Assembly: GCF_023168325.1 (NCBI RefSeq)
Contig: NZ_AP025688.1
Span: 434,001-498,000 of the forward strand
Direction: 5' to 3'
Length of the DNA stretch: 64,000 bases
From: Tsukamurella sp. PLM1
GTDB taxonomy: Bacteria > Actinomycetota > Actinomycetes > Mycobacteriales > Mycobacteriaceae
Each line of letters starts with the position of its first letter. Position 1 is the stretch's first letter. Below, in pieces: positions 36,728-45,153 of this stretch. Made by a program: the position numbers and the translations under genes. The notes under the pieces are model-generated. The model saw only the letters and a list, made by a program, of their open reading frames with translations. It did no database searches and had not been told where the DNA came from.

Positions 36728-38083
36728 GTGCGGGCCGCGCTCCTCCTCGCCGCGCTCTCCCAGTTCCTCGTCGCCTTCGACGCGTCCGTCACCAACGTCG
36801 CGCTCCGGGCGATCCGCGACGATCTGCACTTCAGTCCGCAGGGCCTGTCGTGGGTGGTCAATGCCTACGCGATCGTCTTCGGCGGGCTGCTGCTCCTCGC
36901 GGGCCGGCTCTCCGACCGGTTCGGGCCGCGCGCCCTGTTGCGCTTCGGCTTCGCGGTGTTCACGGTCGCATCGCTCTGCGCGTACCTGTGCCACGAGCCC
37001 TGGCAGGTGATCGCGGTGCGCGTGCTGCAGGGCGTGGGCGCCGCGGCGATCGCGCCGGCCGCGATCACGTCGGTCGCCCTCACATTCCGTGAACCGGCGC
37101 AGCGCGCGAAGGGATTCGCCGCCATCGCGATCGGCGCCTCCGTCGGCGGCGCGGTCGGCGTCGTGCTCTCGGGCGTGCTCACCGACGCGTTCGGCTGGCG
37201 CACCGTCATCGCCTGCGGCGCCGTGGTCTCCGCACTCGGTCTCGCGCTCACGTACGCGGCTCCCGGGCCCGTGGCGGGGGCGGACCGTCGTACCGACTGG
37301 GCGGGCGGCGTGCTCGCCACTGCGGGCCTGACGGTGCTCGCGTACGCGATCGTGGCCGCCACCGACCACGGCTGGGGTAGCGCGCGGACGCTCGGCTGGT
37401 TCGTGGTGTCCGCGGTGCTGCTCGCGGCGTTCGTCGCGGTCGAGCGGCGAACGACGGTGCCGCTGGTCGACTTCCGCGTCCTCGGCCGGCGCGCGGTGCT
37501 GGTCCCGTGCCTGGTGTTCGCCTTCGTGGTCGCGGGGCAGTTCGGCGCCTTCTACTTCGTCTCGCTGTATCTGCAGATGGGACTGGGCTATTCGGCCACC
37601 AAGACCGGGCTGATGTTCCTGCCCTTCTCCTTCGGCATCATCGTCGCCGTGCAGATCGCGACGCGCCTCCTGCCCAGGATCGGCGCCCGCCGCGTGGTCG
37701 CGATCGGCACGGCCCTGGCGACCGTGGGCTTCCTGCTCTTCGCGCCGCTCCCCGCCGACGGCGACTTCCTCACCGCGGTGCTCATCCCGTCGCTGGTCAC
37801 CTCGGTGGGCATCGGCATGGTCTTCCTGCCGCTACCGAACGTCGCGACCGCGGCGGTGGCGCCCTCCGCAGCGGGCATGGTCTCGGGCGTGCTCAACACC
37901 TTTCGGCAGGTGGGCGGCGCCCTCGGGCTCGCGATCCTGGTCACGGTGTCGGCCGCGCTGAACGACGGCTCCGCCGTCCTCCCGGGCTACCGCAGCGCGC
38001 TGCTGGTCAGCGCCGGCCTCGTGGCGGCGGCGTTCGCCCTCGCGCTGCTCCTGCCCGCGAAGCACGAACGGGCCACTCGTTAG
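36728..38083 (+). CDS. MFS transporter (14-helix drug exporter type)
   Basis: 451-aa major facilitator. The start RAALLLAALSQFLVAFDASVTNVALRAI and the loop AGRLSDRFGPRALLRFG are typical of the DHA2 family, and hydrophobic helices span nearly the whole length. Substrate is not predictable. The GTG at 36728 is chosen because the operator 36703-36716 must lie upstream of the coding start. Longer in-frame starts would run through it. Control by the divergent TetR protein is inferred. The next MFS gene begins nine bases after the stop. Confidence 0.87.
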   Translation: MRAALLLAALSQFLVAFDASVTNVALRAIRDDLHFSPQGLSWVVNAYAIVFGGLLLLAGRLSDRFGPRALLRFGFAVFTVASLCAYLCHEPWQVIAVRVLQGVGAAAIAPAAITSVALTFREPAQRAKGFAAIAIGASVGGAVGVVLSGVLTDAFGWRTVIACGAVVSALGLALTYAAPGPVAGADRRTDWAGGVLATAGLTVLAYAIVAATDHGWGSARTLGWFVVSAVLLAAFVAVERRTTVPLVDFRVLGRRAVLVPCLVFAFVVAGQFGAFYFVSLYLQMGLGYSATKTGLMFLPFSFGIIVAVQIATRLLPRIGARRVVAIGTALATVGFLLFAPLPADGDFLTAVLIPSLVTSVGIGMVFLPLPNVATAAVAPSAAGMVSGVLNTFRQVGGALGLAILVTVSAALNDGSAVLPGYRSALLVSAGLVAAAFALALLLPAKHERATR

Positions 38084-38092
38084 AATGGCGTA

Positions 38093-39217
38093 GTGAATAC
38101 GCGGCAGCTCGGTTTCGGTGCCCTGGCCGGTCTCGCGGCCGCGATGGGACTGGGGCGGTTCGTCTATACGCCGATCCTGCCGCTCATGCAGGAGCAGACG
38201 GGCATGTCGCCCGGTTCCACCGCGATCGTCGCGACGTTCAACTACCTCGGCTACTTCCTGGGTGCGTTCGCCCTCGCGATCTGGCCGCGCCTGGCACGCA
38301 GCACGGCGTTGCTGCGGGCCTCGCTGCTCGCGCTCGTGGCCAGCGAGGTGGCGATGGTGCTCTCGGTGAACGTGCCGCTGTGGTCGGCGGTGCGGCTGAT
38401 CGCCGGCCTGGCCAGCGCGGTCGTGTTCGTCTACTGCGCCGGGGCGGTCGCCGGGACCGCGGCGGCGGGCGTCGCGTTCTGCGGTGTGGGCGTCGGGATC
38501 GCCGCATCGGGCCTGCTCGTGGTCGGGCTCGGCGAGGTCGTCGGGTGGCGCGCGCTCTGGTGGGTGTCCGCCCTGGCGACCGCGGTGTTCGGGGTGTTCG
38601 CGTGGCGGCTCCCGCCCGGCGGGCCCGGCACCGTCGCCCGGCCCGACGGTGCCGCCCCGCCCCGGCCCGGCATCGCCGGATGGGCGATCGGGATCAGCTA
38701 CTTCCTGGAGGGGCTCGGCTACATCGTGCTCGGTACGTTCCTCGTGGCCGCGGTCGCGGTGGGCGGGCGGCCGTGGGAGGGGCCGGCGGCGTGGGTGACC
38801 GTCGGGCTCGCGGCCGCCGTCTCGCCACTGATCTGGGCGCGGCTGCGCCGCTACCGGTCCGCCGAGACCCTGTTGGTGATCGCGCTTCTGCTGCAGGTGG
38901 TCTCGGCGGTGCTGCCGGCGCTGGTGCGCGGCCCGGTGTCCGCGGCGGTGTCCGCGGTGCTGTTCGGCGGGACCTTCATCGGCGCGGTGATGCTGTCGAT
39001 GGAAGTGGGCGCGCGGATCGGTGTTCCACGCTCGGCGGCAGTGCTGACCACGGGGTACGGCATCGGTCAGATCCTCGGCCCGCTCGTGGTCGCGCCGATG
39101 CTCGGCGACGGCTACGACGCCGCGTTCCTCACCGCGGGCGGCGTCCTCGTGGCCGCGGCGGTCCTGGCCGCGGTGGCGCGCTGGACGGCTCCCGATCGGG
39201 TGGCCGTCGGGTCTTGA
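38093..39217 (+). CDS. YbfB/YjiJ-family MFS transporter
   Basis: 374-aa membrane protein of the YbfB/YjiJ major facilitator branch. The family marker is the early GLAAAMGLGRFVYTPILPLMQEQTGMS, followed by YLGYFLGAFALA and a later SYFLEGLGYIVLGTFLVA segment. About twelve helices. Substrates of this branch are unknown. It starts nine bases after the preceding MFS gene, so the pair forms one operon. Downstream is the AT-rich operator of the VOC-ArsR unit. Confidence 0.86.
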   Translation: MNTRQLGFGALAGLAAAMGLGRFVYTPILPLMQEQTGMSPGSTAIVATFNYLGYFLGAFALAIWPRLARSTALLRASLLALVASEVAMVLSVNVPLWSAVRLIAGLASAVVFVYCAGAVAGTAAAGVAFCGVGVGIAASGLLVVGLGEVVGWRALWWVSALATAVFGVFAWRLPPGGPGTVARPDGAAPPRPGIAGWAIGISYFLEGLGYIVLGTFLVAAVAVGGRPWEGPAAWVTVGLAAAVSPLIWARLRRYRSAETLLVIALLLQVVSAVLPALVRGPVSAAVSAVLFGGTFIGAVMLSMEVGARIGVPRSAAVLTTGYGIGQILGPLVVAPMLGDGYDAAFLTAGGVLVAAAVLAAVARWTAPDRVAVGS

Positions 39218-39221
39218 CTAT

Positions 39222-39237
39222 TTTCCTAAATAGGAAA
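39222..39237. promoter_or_regulatory. Palindromic operator before the VOC-ArsR-SRPBCC operon
   Basis: TTTCCTA-AA-TAGGAAA, perfect seven-base arms in an AT-rich 30-base stretch just above the VOC start. Most likely the autorepression site of the ArsR-type protein encoded second in the operon. Confidence 0.7.
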
Positions 39238-39249
39238 TAATTGCGAGGT

Positions 39250-39711
39250 ATGGATGGAAACAACCTCGCAGCAGCAGTGATCTACCGTGACGCCCCCGCC
39301 GCCCTGGAATGGCTCGAGCGGGCGTTCGGTTTCGAGACGACGATGGCTATCGACCCGCCGCCGGGCCAGCCTACGATGGGGCACTACGAGATGGACTGCG
39401 GCGGCGGCCGCATCATGATCGGCTCGGAGTGGACGGATTCGGCGCGCAGCCCCGCCAGCGTCGGGGGAGTGAACACCCAGTCCCTGCACGTGGGGCTGGC
39501 CGAGGACATCGACGGGCACTGCGCGCGCGCCCGCGCCGCCGGCGCGACGATCGTCCAGGAGCCGCAGGACGAGTTCTACGGCGACCGGACCTACCGCGCC
39601 GCCGACCTCGACGGCCACGTGTGGACCTTCGCACAGCACGTCCGCGACGTCAGCAGGGCCGAGGCGGAGGCCGCGATCGGTACGTCGATCCGGGCGAAGA
39701 ACTGGCCGTGA
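39250..39711 (+). CDS. VOC-family (glyoxalase-like) protein
   Basis: 153-aa vicinal-oxygen-chelate protein: AAVIYRDAPAALEWLERAFGFETT at the start, then HYEMDCGGGRIMIGSE, and a second beta-alpha-beta unit with PQDEFYGDRTYRAADLDGHVWTFAQHV. The metal-ligand positions (His, Glu, His) are plausible. Close to the PhnB-like or bleomycin-resistance-like group, activity unknown. The ATG at 39250 follows GCGAGG closely. The stop overlaps the GTG of arsR. Confidence 0.85.
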   Translation: MDGNNLAAAVIYRDAPAALEWLERAFGFETTMAIDPPPGQPTMGHYEMDCGGGRIMIGSEWTDSARSPASVGGVNTQSLHVGLAEDIDGHCARARAAGATIVQEPQDEFYGDRTYRAADLDGHVWTFAQHVRDVSRAEAEAAIGTSIRAKNWP

Positions 39712-40037
39712 CGGCGCCGCAGCTGGACGCGACCCTCGCGGCGCTGTCCGATCCCGTGCGCCGCCGCGTGGTGGAACTCCTGGCGGACCGGCCCCGTCGG
39801 CCCGGGGAACTTGCGGCGGAGACGGGAGCCAGCCCCTCGACCCTGAGCAAGCACCTGCGGGTGCTGCGCACCTCCGGGCTGGTGACGGAGGAGCATCCCG
39901 CACACGACGCCCGCGTGCGGATCTACACCCTGCGATCGGCACCGATGACCGAGCTGCGCGGCTGGCTCGAGGCCGCCGAACGCGGCTGGGCGCAGCAGCT
40001 CACGGCGTTCCAGGACCTGCTCGCGGAGGAGGCATGA
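39708..40037 (+). CDS. ArsR-family transcriptional regulator
   Basis: 109-aa winged-helix regulator: ALSDPVRRRVVELLADRPRRPGELAAETGASPSTLSKHLRVLRTSGLV is a textbook ArsR DNA-binding domain. No Cys metal-site motif is present, so this is the non-metal SmtB-like type usually found beside SRPBCC proteins. GTGA overlap with the VOC gene before and ATGA overlap with the SRPBCC gene after mean the three are translated together. Likely binds the palindrome at 39222. Confidence 0.9.
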   Translation: MTAPQLDATLAALSDPVRRRVVELLADRPRRPGELAAETGASPSTLSKHLRVLRTSGLVTEEHPAHDARVRIYTLRSAPMTELRGWLEAAERGWAQQLTAFQDLLAEEA

Positions 40038-40536
40038 CGCCGGCTCCGGGGGCTGCCCGGGAACCCGACGCCTCCCGCGTGCTGGTCGCGCTGCGCGTGC
40101 CCGCGACGCCCGAACGTGCCTTCGCGACCTTCACCGAGCGGATCGACGACTGGTGGGTGCACAACGGGCTGTTCCAGTTCACCCCGGGCGCACCGGGACC
40201 ATGGTGTTCGAGACCGGGCCGTCGGGCCGACTGGTGGAGAGGTACGACGACGGCACCGAGTTCGAGATCGGCGCCGTGCGCGCCTGGGACCCGCCGCACG
40301 GCTTCGTGATCGGCTGGCGCCAGGCCGGATTCGAGGCGGACCAGGACACCGAGCTGCACGTCTCGTTCGCCGCCGTCCGCGACGACCCGCCCTCCACCCG
40401 CGTCTCCGTGCAGCACTTCGGGTGGGACACCATTCCGCCGGAGAACGCGGCGCGGCACGGCTTCCCGCTGCCCGTCTTCTCGCTCCGCTTCGCGCAGTGG
40501 TGGCGGGACCAGCTCGCCGCCCTCGCCGCGCACTGA
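40034..40536 (+). CDS. SRPBCC (AHSA1-like) protein, frameshifted
   Basis: About 167-aa START/AHSA1-type lipid-pocket protein: VPATPERAFATFTERIDDWW at the start, GFVIGWRQAGFEADQDTELHVSF in the middle and a C-terminal helix SLRFAQWWRDQLAALAAH. The frame is lost at about 40188 after QFTPG. One missing C restores RTGTMVFETGPSGRLVERYDDG. ArsR-SRPBCC pairs are common in actinobacteria, with the SRPBCC protein probably sensing or handling a hydrophobic compound. Its ATG overlaps the arsR stop. Confidence 0.85.
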
Positions 40537-40587
40537 CCTCCCGGGCGCGTCGGGACGAACGCAACGGGGAGCGGCGGGCGTGCCCCG

Positions 40588-41601
40588 TCAGCGCTGCCGG
40601 AGCGTGCGCTGCGGGAGTCGGCTGCCGACGGCGGAGAGAGCGGTCAGCTCGGCGACCTGCGCGTCGGTGAGGGTGATCGACGCGGCGCCCAGGTTGTCGG
40701 CGAGATGCTTGCGGCGGGTGGTGCCGGGGATCGGGACGATGTCGTCGCCCTGCGCCAGCACCCAGGCGAGCGCGACCTGGGCGGCGGTGACGGGCGCGCC
40801 GTCGGAACCCGCACCGTCGGAACCCGCGCCGGCGGAGGTGAGGTCGGCGGCGATGGAGTCGATCCGGTCGACGAGCCGCAGGTTGGCCTCCAGGTTCTCG
40901 CCCTGCCAGCGAGGGATCGATTTCCGGAAGTCGTTCCCGCCCAACGCCGCCGCCACGGCCTTGCGGTCGGCGGTGAGCAGGCCCCGGCCGAGCGGGCTGA
41001 ACGGCACCAGGCCGGCACCCACCTCGCGCGCGGCCTGCAGCGGACCGTCCTCGACGTCCCGGGTGAAGATCGAGTACTCGGACTGCAGCGCCGCGATCGG
41101 GTGCACGGCGGCTGCCTTCCGGATGTCGTCCGCGGTCGCCTCGGAGAGGCCGAGCGTGCGGACCTTGCCGGCCGCGACCTGCTCGGCCATGGCGCCCACG
41201 GTCTCCTCGACCGGGACCTGCGGGTCGACGCGGTGCAGGTAGTAGAGGTCGATCACGTCGACGCCGAGGCGGCGCAGCGAGCCGTCGACGCATCCGGCGA
41301 CGCGCTCCGGACGGCCGTCGATGCCGACGGGCCTGGCGTTCTCGTCGTTGACGAAGCCGAACTTGGTGGCGAGCACGATCTCGTCGCGGTGGGCCTGGAC
41401 GAACGGCGCGAGGAACTCCTCGTTGGCGCCGTTGCCGTACATGTCGGCGGTGTCGAAGAGGGTGACGCCGGCGGCGAGCGCCGCCTCGAGCGTTCGGCGG
41501 GCCTCGTCGGGGTCGGCCGAGCCGTAGGCGTGGCTCATGCCCATGCAGCCGAGGCCGAGAGCGGAGACCCGCAGGTCGCCGAGAGAGCGGGTGGGGAGCA
41601 T
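40588..41601 (-). CDS. Aldo/keto reductase
   Basis: 337-aa NADPH-dependent aldo/keto reductase with a TIM-barrel fold. The catalytic tetrad is visible: Asp and Tyr in FDTADMYGNG, Lys in ATKFGFVND, and His in YYLHRVDPQ. The cofactor-binding end is GDDIVPIPGTTRRKHLADNL. A small Gly/Ser repeat (SAGAGSDGAGSDGAP) interrupts a C-terminal loop. An AGGAGGATTGAC ribosome site precedes the ATG at 41601. It is downstream of the merR gene (one base apart) and is its likely target. Confidence 0.92.
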   Translation of the reverse strand: MLPTRSLGDLRVSALGLGCMGMSHAYGSADPDEARRTLEAALAAGVTLFDTADMYGNGANEEFLAPFVQAHRDEIVLATKFGFVNDENARPVGIDGRPERVAGCVDGSLRRLGVDVIDLYYLHRVDPQVPVEETVGAMAEQVAAGKVRTLGLSEATADDIRKAAAVHPIAALQSEYSIFTRDVEDGPLQAAREVGAGLVPFSPLGRGLLTADRKAVAAALGGNDFRKSIPRWQGENLEANLRLVDRIDSIAADLTSAGAGSDGAGSDGAPVTAAQVALAWVLAQGDDIVPIPGTTRRKHLADNLGAASITLTDAQVAELTALSAVGSRLPQRTLRQR

Positions 41602-41602
41602 G

Positions 41603-42094
41603 TCAATCCTCCTGGGGTTCAAGGTTGTCGACGGTGCGCTCGCAGTCGCCGAGCGCGCCGCCGTACGTCGCGATCTTGTAGTCGATCACCGCGAGCGAGT
41701 ACCTGAGGTCCTCGATCTGCGCGACGGTGCGGGCGCGGTGCGCCTGCAATAGAGCGAGCCGCGCGGGGACGGTCGCCTCGCCGCCGTCCACGAGGTGGAT
41801 GTACTCGGTGATGTCCGCGATCGGCATGCCGGACAGGCGGAGCCGGGTCAGGAAGATCACCCGCGCGAGCGCGCGGGGTCCGTACCGGCGGTGCCCGGCA
41901 CCGTCGCGCTCGACGGTGACCAGCCCGATCCGCTCGTAGTAGCGCAGCGTGTGCGCCGTGATGCCGACCAGCTCCGCCACCTCGGCGACGGTGAGTGGAC
42001 CGTCGCCGGCCGGGCCGGATAGCAGCTCGTCCAGGCTCGGCAGCGGCCCGCGTGAGCCGACGATGGCGTTGAGATCCTCGGTGAGTGCGACCAC
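41603..42094 (-). CDS. MerR-family transcriptional regulator
   Basis: 163-aa MerR-type activator. An extra N-terminal segment of about 33 residues precedes the winged helix LTVAEVAELVGITAHTLRYYERIGLV, then RRYGPRALARVIFLTRLRLSGMP and a coiled-coil dimer helix. No Cys metal-binding loop is seen, so it probably senses small molecules, as many MerR-aldo/keto reductase pairs do. GTG start with a leaderless -10, and an 18-base palindrome directly above the -10. Confidence 0.9.
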   Translation of the reverse strand: MVALTEDLNAIVGSRGPLPSLDELLSGPAGDGPLTVAEVAELVGITAHTLRYYERIGLVTVERDGAGHRRYGPRALARVIFLTRLRLSGMPIADITEYIHLVDGGEATVPARLALLQAHRARTVAQIEDLRYSLAVIDYKIATYGGALGDCERTVDNLEPQED

Positions 42095-42101
42095 GTGAGC
42101 A

Positions 42102-42107
42102 ACGCTA
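42102..42107 (-). promoter_or_regulatory. -10 element of merR
   Basis: TAGCGT on the minus strand, seven bases before the GTG at 42094. The palindrome 42111-42128 occupies the spacer above it, as at MerR-controlled promoters. Confidence 0.55.
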
Positions 42108-42110
42108 AGC

Positions 42111-42128
42111 CTTCGAGTGCACTCGAAG
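42111..42128. promoter_or_regulatory. 18-bp palindromic MerR operator
   Basis: CTTCGAGTGCACTCGAAG, perfect over 18 bases, placed between the merR -10 and the upstream region. It fits autoregulation and control of the merR-aldo/keto reductase pair. Confidence 0.8.
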
Positions 42129-42142
42129 TCAACAGGAAGGAT

Positions 42143-42304
42143 TCACGGCTGGTCGCTGGGCGTCCACGGCTGGACGAAGCCCAGGTCGCCCAGGCCCTCC
42201 GCGGCGGCGATCAGCGGGTAGCCGGTGGCGCCGTCGAGCTCCTCGCGGAGGATGTCGGCGTGGCCGGCGCGCTCGGAATCGGCCGCGGGTGCCATGAACG
42301 GCAT
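42143..42304 (-). CDS. Small protein, 53 aa, function unknown
   Basis: A short frame with a good AGGAGCACCCC ribosome site before ATG. The product begins MPFMAPAADSERAGHADILR and ends FVQPWTPSDQP. It is acidic, with an Ala/Gly/Leu-rich helix in the middle, and no hydrophobic segment. I do not recognise it. Coding character is supported by the ribosome site and by protein-like composition. It is upstream of merR on the same strand, separated from it by the MerR operator. Chance ORF remains possible. Confidence 0.5.
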   Translation of the reverse strand: MPFMAPAADSERAGHADILREELDGATGYPLIAAAEGLGDLGFVQPWTPSDQP

Positions 42305-42435
42305 GGGGTGCTCCTGGTGATCGACTCGTCGGGACCGTGCCAGTCAACCGCGAAGCACCGACAGGTTCCGTGCGCCGTTGAAATGTCGTCTCAGAAAAGC
42401 GATGTCAAGACCTATCATTGTTCGAGTAACGCTCA

Positions 42436-42441
42436 TAAAAT
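42436..42441 (+). promoter_or_regulatory. -10 element of the DUF222/HNH gene
   Basis: TAAAAT, seven bases before the ATG at 42449, in the most AT-rich stretch of the area (about 42385-42448). Confidence 0.6.
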
Positions 42442-42448
42442 AGAAGAC

Positions 42449-44284
42449 ATGAGCTATTCGGATGACGCCTTCACGCTGGGCAGGCGGGTGTGCACCCCGC
42501 TGCCTGCGGTGGTTGACGATGCGGTGTCCGCGCTCAGCGCGGCCGGCGCATTGACGCGCCTGCGGCGGCTCACTGCGGAGCAGAACCGGCTGGAGGCGGA
42601 ACGGTCGGCGGTTCTGACCAGGCTCTACGAGTTGCGTGACGACGCTCGCCGGGCGCAGGAGGAGACGTCGCGCCGGTTCGTCGACGACTGGGACGAGTTG
42701 GTCGCCGAAGTCGGTGCAGCGTTGGGTGTCGGCCGCACGGCCGCCGGGTCGGCGGTGCATCGTGGGCTGGATCTGCGGGAGCGATGCCCGCGGTTGTTCG
42801 AACTGTTCGTCTCCGGGGCGGTGGGCCTCTCGGTGGTGCGGGAGGTGCTCCGCGCGTCCGCGGCCGTCCTGGATGATCGGGTCGCGGTCGCCTTCGACGA
42901 GCGGATCACCGCCTGGCTCACGGCGCGGAGCGGCCAGTCGTTGTCGGTGCGGGCAGTGGCGGAAGCGGCGAAGAGCGTTCTAGTGCGGTTGGATCCGGAG
43001 GCGGCGCGGGAGACGCCGCCGGCGGCGCCGCGGGAGCGGTTGGAGTTCCACGCCCGCGCGGACGGCCTGGTCGATCTGGAGGCGGTGATGCCGACAGCGC
43101 AGGCGCTGCGGTTGTCCTCGCTGGTCGGCCCGGTGGCGCGGTCGGTGTGCCGGGACGACGGCCGCACCCTGGGGCAGCGTCAGGTCGCCGCGCTCGTCGC
43201 CCTGGCTGAGGGTTACGAGAGCCTGGCGTGCCTGTGCGGCAAGGATTCGTGTGACCTGCGTCAGGCGCGGCCGCGGAGCGGGGCGGTGTCGCAGGAGATC
43301 CGGGCACTGGCGGTGATCGTTCTCAACGAATCCGATCTCGCCGATGTCGTGGCCGACGGGGCTGATGCGGGAGCGACCCCACCTGAGCCCGACCTGTTCT
43401 CCGACGGCCCGTTCTCCGACGGCGCGGCGGACGAGACGAGCTCCGCCACCACCGATGACGTTCAGGACGAGGGCCATGAGCGCCATGAGCGCGACGAGGG
43501 CGGCGCCGACGGTGACGCCCCGGGCACGGGCGCCGACGCATGTCGCGGAGCCGTGGTCCTCACCGGGGACCCCGGTATCACGGGGCCGGTCACTGTGGAA
43601 CGGGCACGGGAGCTGATCGCCGCCGCGAACACCCAGTGGCGGGTCCTCGGGCGTCGCGATCCCACCACCGGTGAGGTCCACGCCCGCGGCGCCGGCGGAT
43701 ACCGGCCCACCTGGTACCAACTGCTCGTCATGCGCCTGACCTACCCGACCTGTGTGTTCCCCGGGTGCAGTGTGCCGTCCGACTGCTGCCAGGCCGATCA
43801 CGTCGGCGAATACGACCACGACGATCCCGCCGCGGGCGGACGGACGACAGTCGCGGGCAAGGGCACCGCGGGGAACCTGGTGCCGCTGTGCGGTTTCCAT
43901 CACCGGATCAAGACGGAAACGGGATGGCTCTCCGACGTCCTGCCGGACGGCACCGTCGAATGGCGGCACCCCGCCGGAGGCGTGCACACCGTGCCACGCG
44001 GCACTGCCCGAGAACTCCTGCCCGGGCTCGAGAGGATCATCTGGGACGCCCCCGAACCCGCACCGGCGAAACTCAAGAACCTCGACGGACTGGCCACCGC
44101 CGCGAAACGGCGCGCGAAGTCTCGCCGCGCGCTCCGTGCGGAGAATCAGCTCTTACGCGAGGACCACCGCGAACGCCGCGCCGCCGCGGCGGAGCAGCGT
44201 GCTCGAGATCGCGAACGCGCCGAAGCCGAAGCCGCGGGCATCGACTACGACGACACGCAACCCCTCCAACCCCCACCCTTCTGA
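42449..44284 (+). CDS. DUF222 and HNH endonuclease domain protein (13E12-repeat type)
   Basis: 611-aa protein with an N-terminal DUF222 helical domain (about residues 20-260), a disordered acidic middle rich in Asp/Glu/His (around 310-365) and a C-terminal HNH nuclease domain. That domain shows CVFPGCSVPSDCCQADHVGEY and NLVPLCGFHHRIK with the zinc Cys residues and the catalytic His pair. A charged Arg/Glu coiled segment ends it. These genes are multicopy in mycobacteria and relatives (REP13E12 group) and are thought to be mobile or selfish, with no proven role. Confidence 0.9.
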   Translation: MSYSDDAFTLGRRVCTPLPAVVDDAVSALSAAGALTRLRRLTAEQNRLEAERSAVLTRLYELRDDARRAQEETSRRFVDDWDELVAEVGAALGVGRTAAGSAVHRGLDLRERCPRLFELFVSGAVGLSVVREVLRASAAVLDDRVAVAFDERITAWLTARSGQSLSVRAVAEAAKSVLVRLDPEAARETPPAAPRERLEFHARADGLVDLEAVMPTAQALRLSSLVGPVARSVCRDDGRTLGQRQVAALVALAEGYESLACLCGKDSCDLRQARPRSGAVSQEIRALAVIVLNESDLADVVADGADAGATPPEPDLFSDGPFSDGAADETSSATTDDVQDEGHERHERDEGGADGDAPGTGADACRGAVVLTGDPGITGPVTVERARELIAAANTQWRVLGRRDPTTGEVHARGAGGYRPTWYQLLVMRLTYPTCVFPGCSVPSDCCQADHVGEYDHDDPAAGGRTTVAGKGTAGNLVPLCGFHHRIKTETGWLSDVLPDGTVEWRHPAGGVHTVPRGTARELLPGLERIIWDAPEPAPAKLKNLDGLATAAKRRAKSRRALRAENQLLREDHRERRAAAAEQRARDRERAEAEAAGIDYDDTQPLQPPPF

Positions 44285-45116
44285 GCGAGTATTCGTGCTG
44301 CGGTGCGCCGAGCCTTCGTCGGTGAGAACGCGCGGTCCAGCGGCCGTCGTGCCGGGTGATGGTGATCGGGTGGTCGAAGGCGTGGCTGATCGCGTCGGTG
44401 GTCAGCACGTCGTCGACCGCGCCGGCGGCGGTGATCCGTCCGTCACGGATCAACACGGCGTGCGTGGTGGTCGTCGGGATCTCCTCGAGGTGATGCGTCA
44501 CCAGGATGGAGGCGAGCTCGGGGTGGGCGCGCCGCGCACCGTCGACTGCGGTCAGGAGGATCTCGCGCGCGGCGAGGTCGAGGCCCGTGGCCGGCTCGTC
44601 CAGCAGGAGCAGGGCTGGTGCACCCATGAGGGCGCGGGCGATCAGCGCGCGCCCGCGCTCGCCCTGCGAGAGCGTGGGCCACACGGAGTCCGCGTGCCGC
44701 GTCATGCCCAGCGAGTCGACGAGTTCGTTGGCGCGGGAACGCTGCTCGCCGGTCGGCGCCCAGCGGGGCGGGAACTCGGGGGTGTTCGTCAGGCCGGTGA
44801 TCACCACATCGCGCACGCTGAGCGGCGCGTCCAGGCGGTGCCGCGGGTTGACGTGCCCGATGTGCGTGCGCAGCTCGCGCATGTCCACCCGGCCCAGGCG
44901 CTTGCCCAGCACGTCGACGGTGCCGTGGGTCGGGTGGGTGACCGCGCCGCACAGGCCGAGCAGCGTCGACTTCCCGGCCCCGTTCGCGCCCAGCAGCACC
45001 CAGTGTTCGCCGCGCCTCACGGTGAGCGAGACGTCATCGAGCAGCTTGCGCCCGTTGCGGACGAGGTCCACGTGGTCGATGCTCAACACGTGCGGGTTCT
45101 CGGTGGGTGCGCTCAC
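44073..45116 (-). CDS. ABC transporter ATP-binding protein without partner permease
   Basis: As read, 347 aa. A complete ABC ATPase occupies about residues 1-270: Walker A GANGAGKSTL, the signature LSQGERGRALIARAL, Walker B LLLLDEPATGLDLAAR, the switch His in LVTHHLEEIP. It resembles the YlmA/molybdate-type solo ATPases. The last roughly 75 residues run antisense through the end of the DUF222 gene and look like shadow translation (Arg-rich), so a stop has probably been lost by a base error near 44300. No permease or binding protein is nearby. Confidence 0.8.
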   Translation of the reverse strand: MSAPTENPHVLSIDHVDLVRNGRKLLDDVSLTVRRGEHWVLLGANGAGKSTLLGLCGAVTHPTHGTVDVLGKRLGRVDMRELRTHIGHVNPRHRLDAPLSVRDVVITGLTNTPEFPPRWAPTGEQRSRANELVDSLGMTRHADSVWPTLSQGERGRALIARALMGAPALLLLDEPATGLDLAAREILLTAVDGARRAHPELASILVTHHLEEIPTTTTHAVLIRDGRITAAGAVDDVLTTDAISHAFDHPITITRHDGRWTARSHRRRLGAPQHEYSLRRVGVGGVACRRSRCPRLRLRRVRDLEHAAPPRRRGVRGGPRVRADSPHGARGETSRAVSRRWPVRRGS

Positions 45117-45153
45117 TATCCGTTCCCTTCACTCAAATTGATTGGATGATTGT

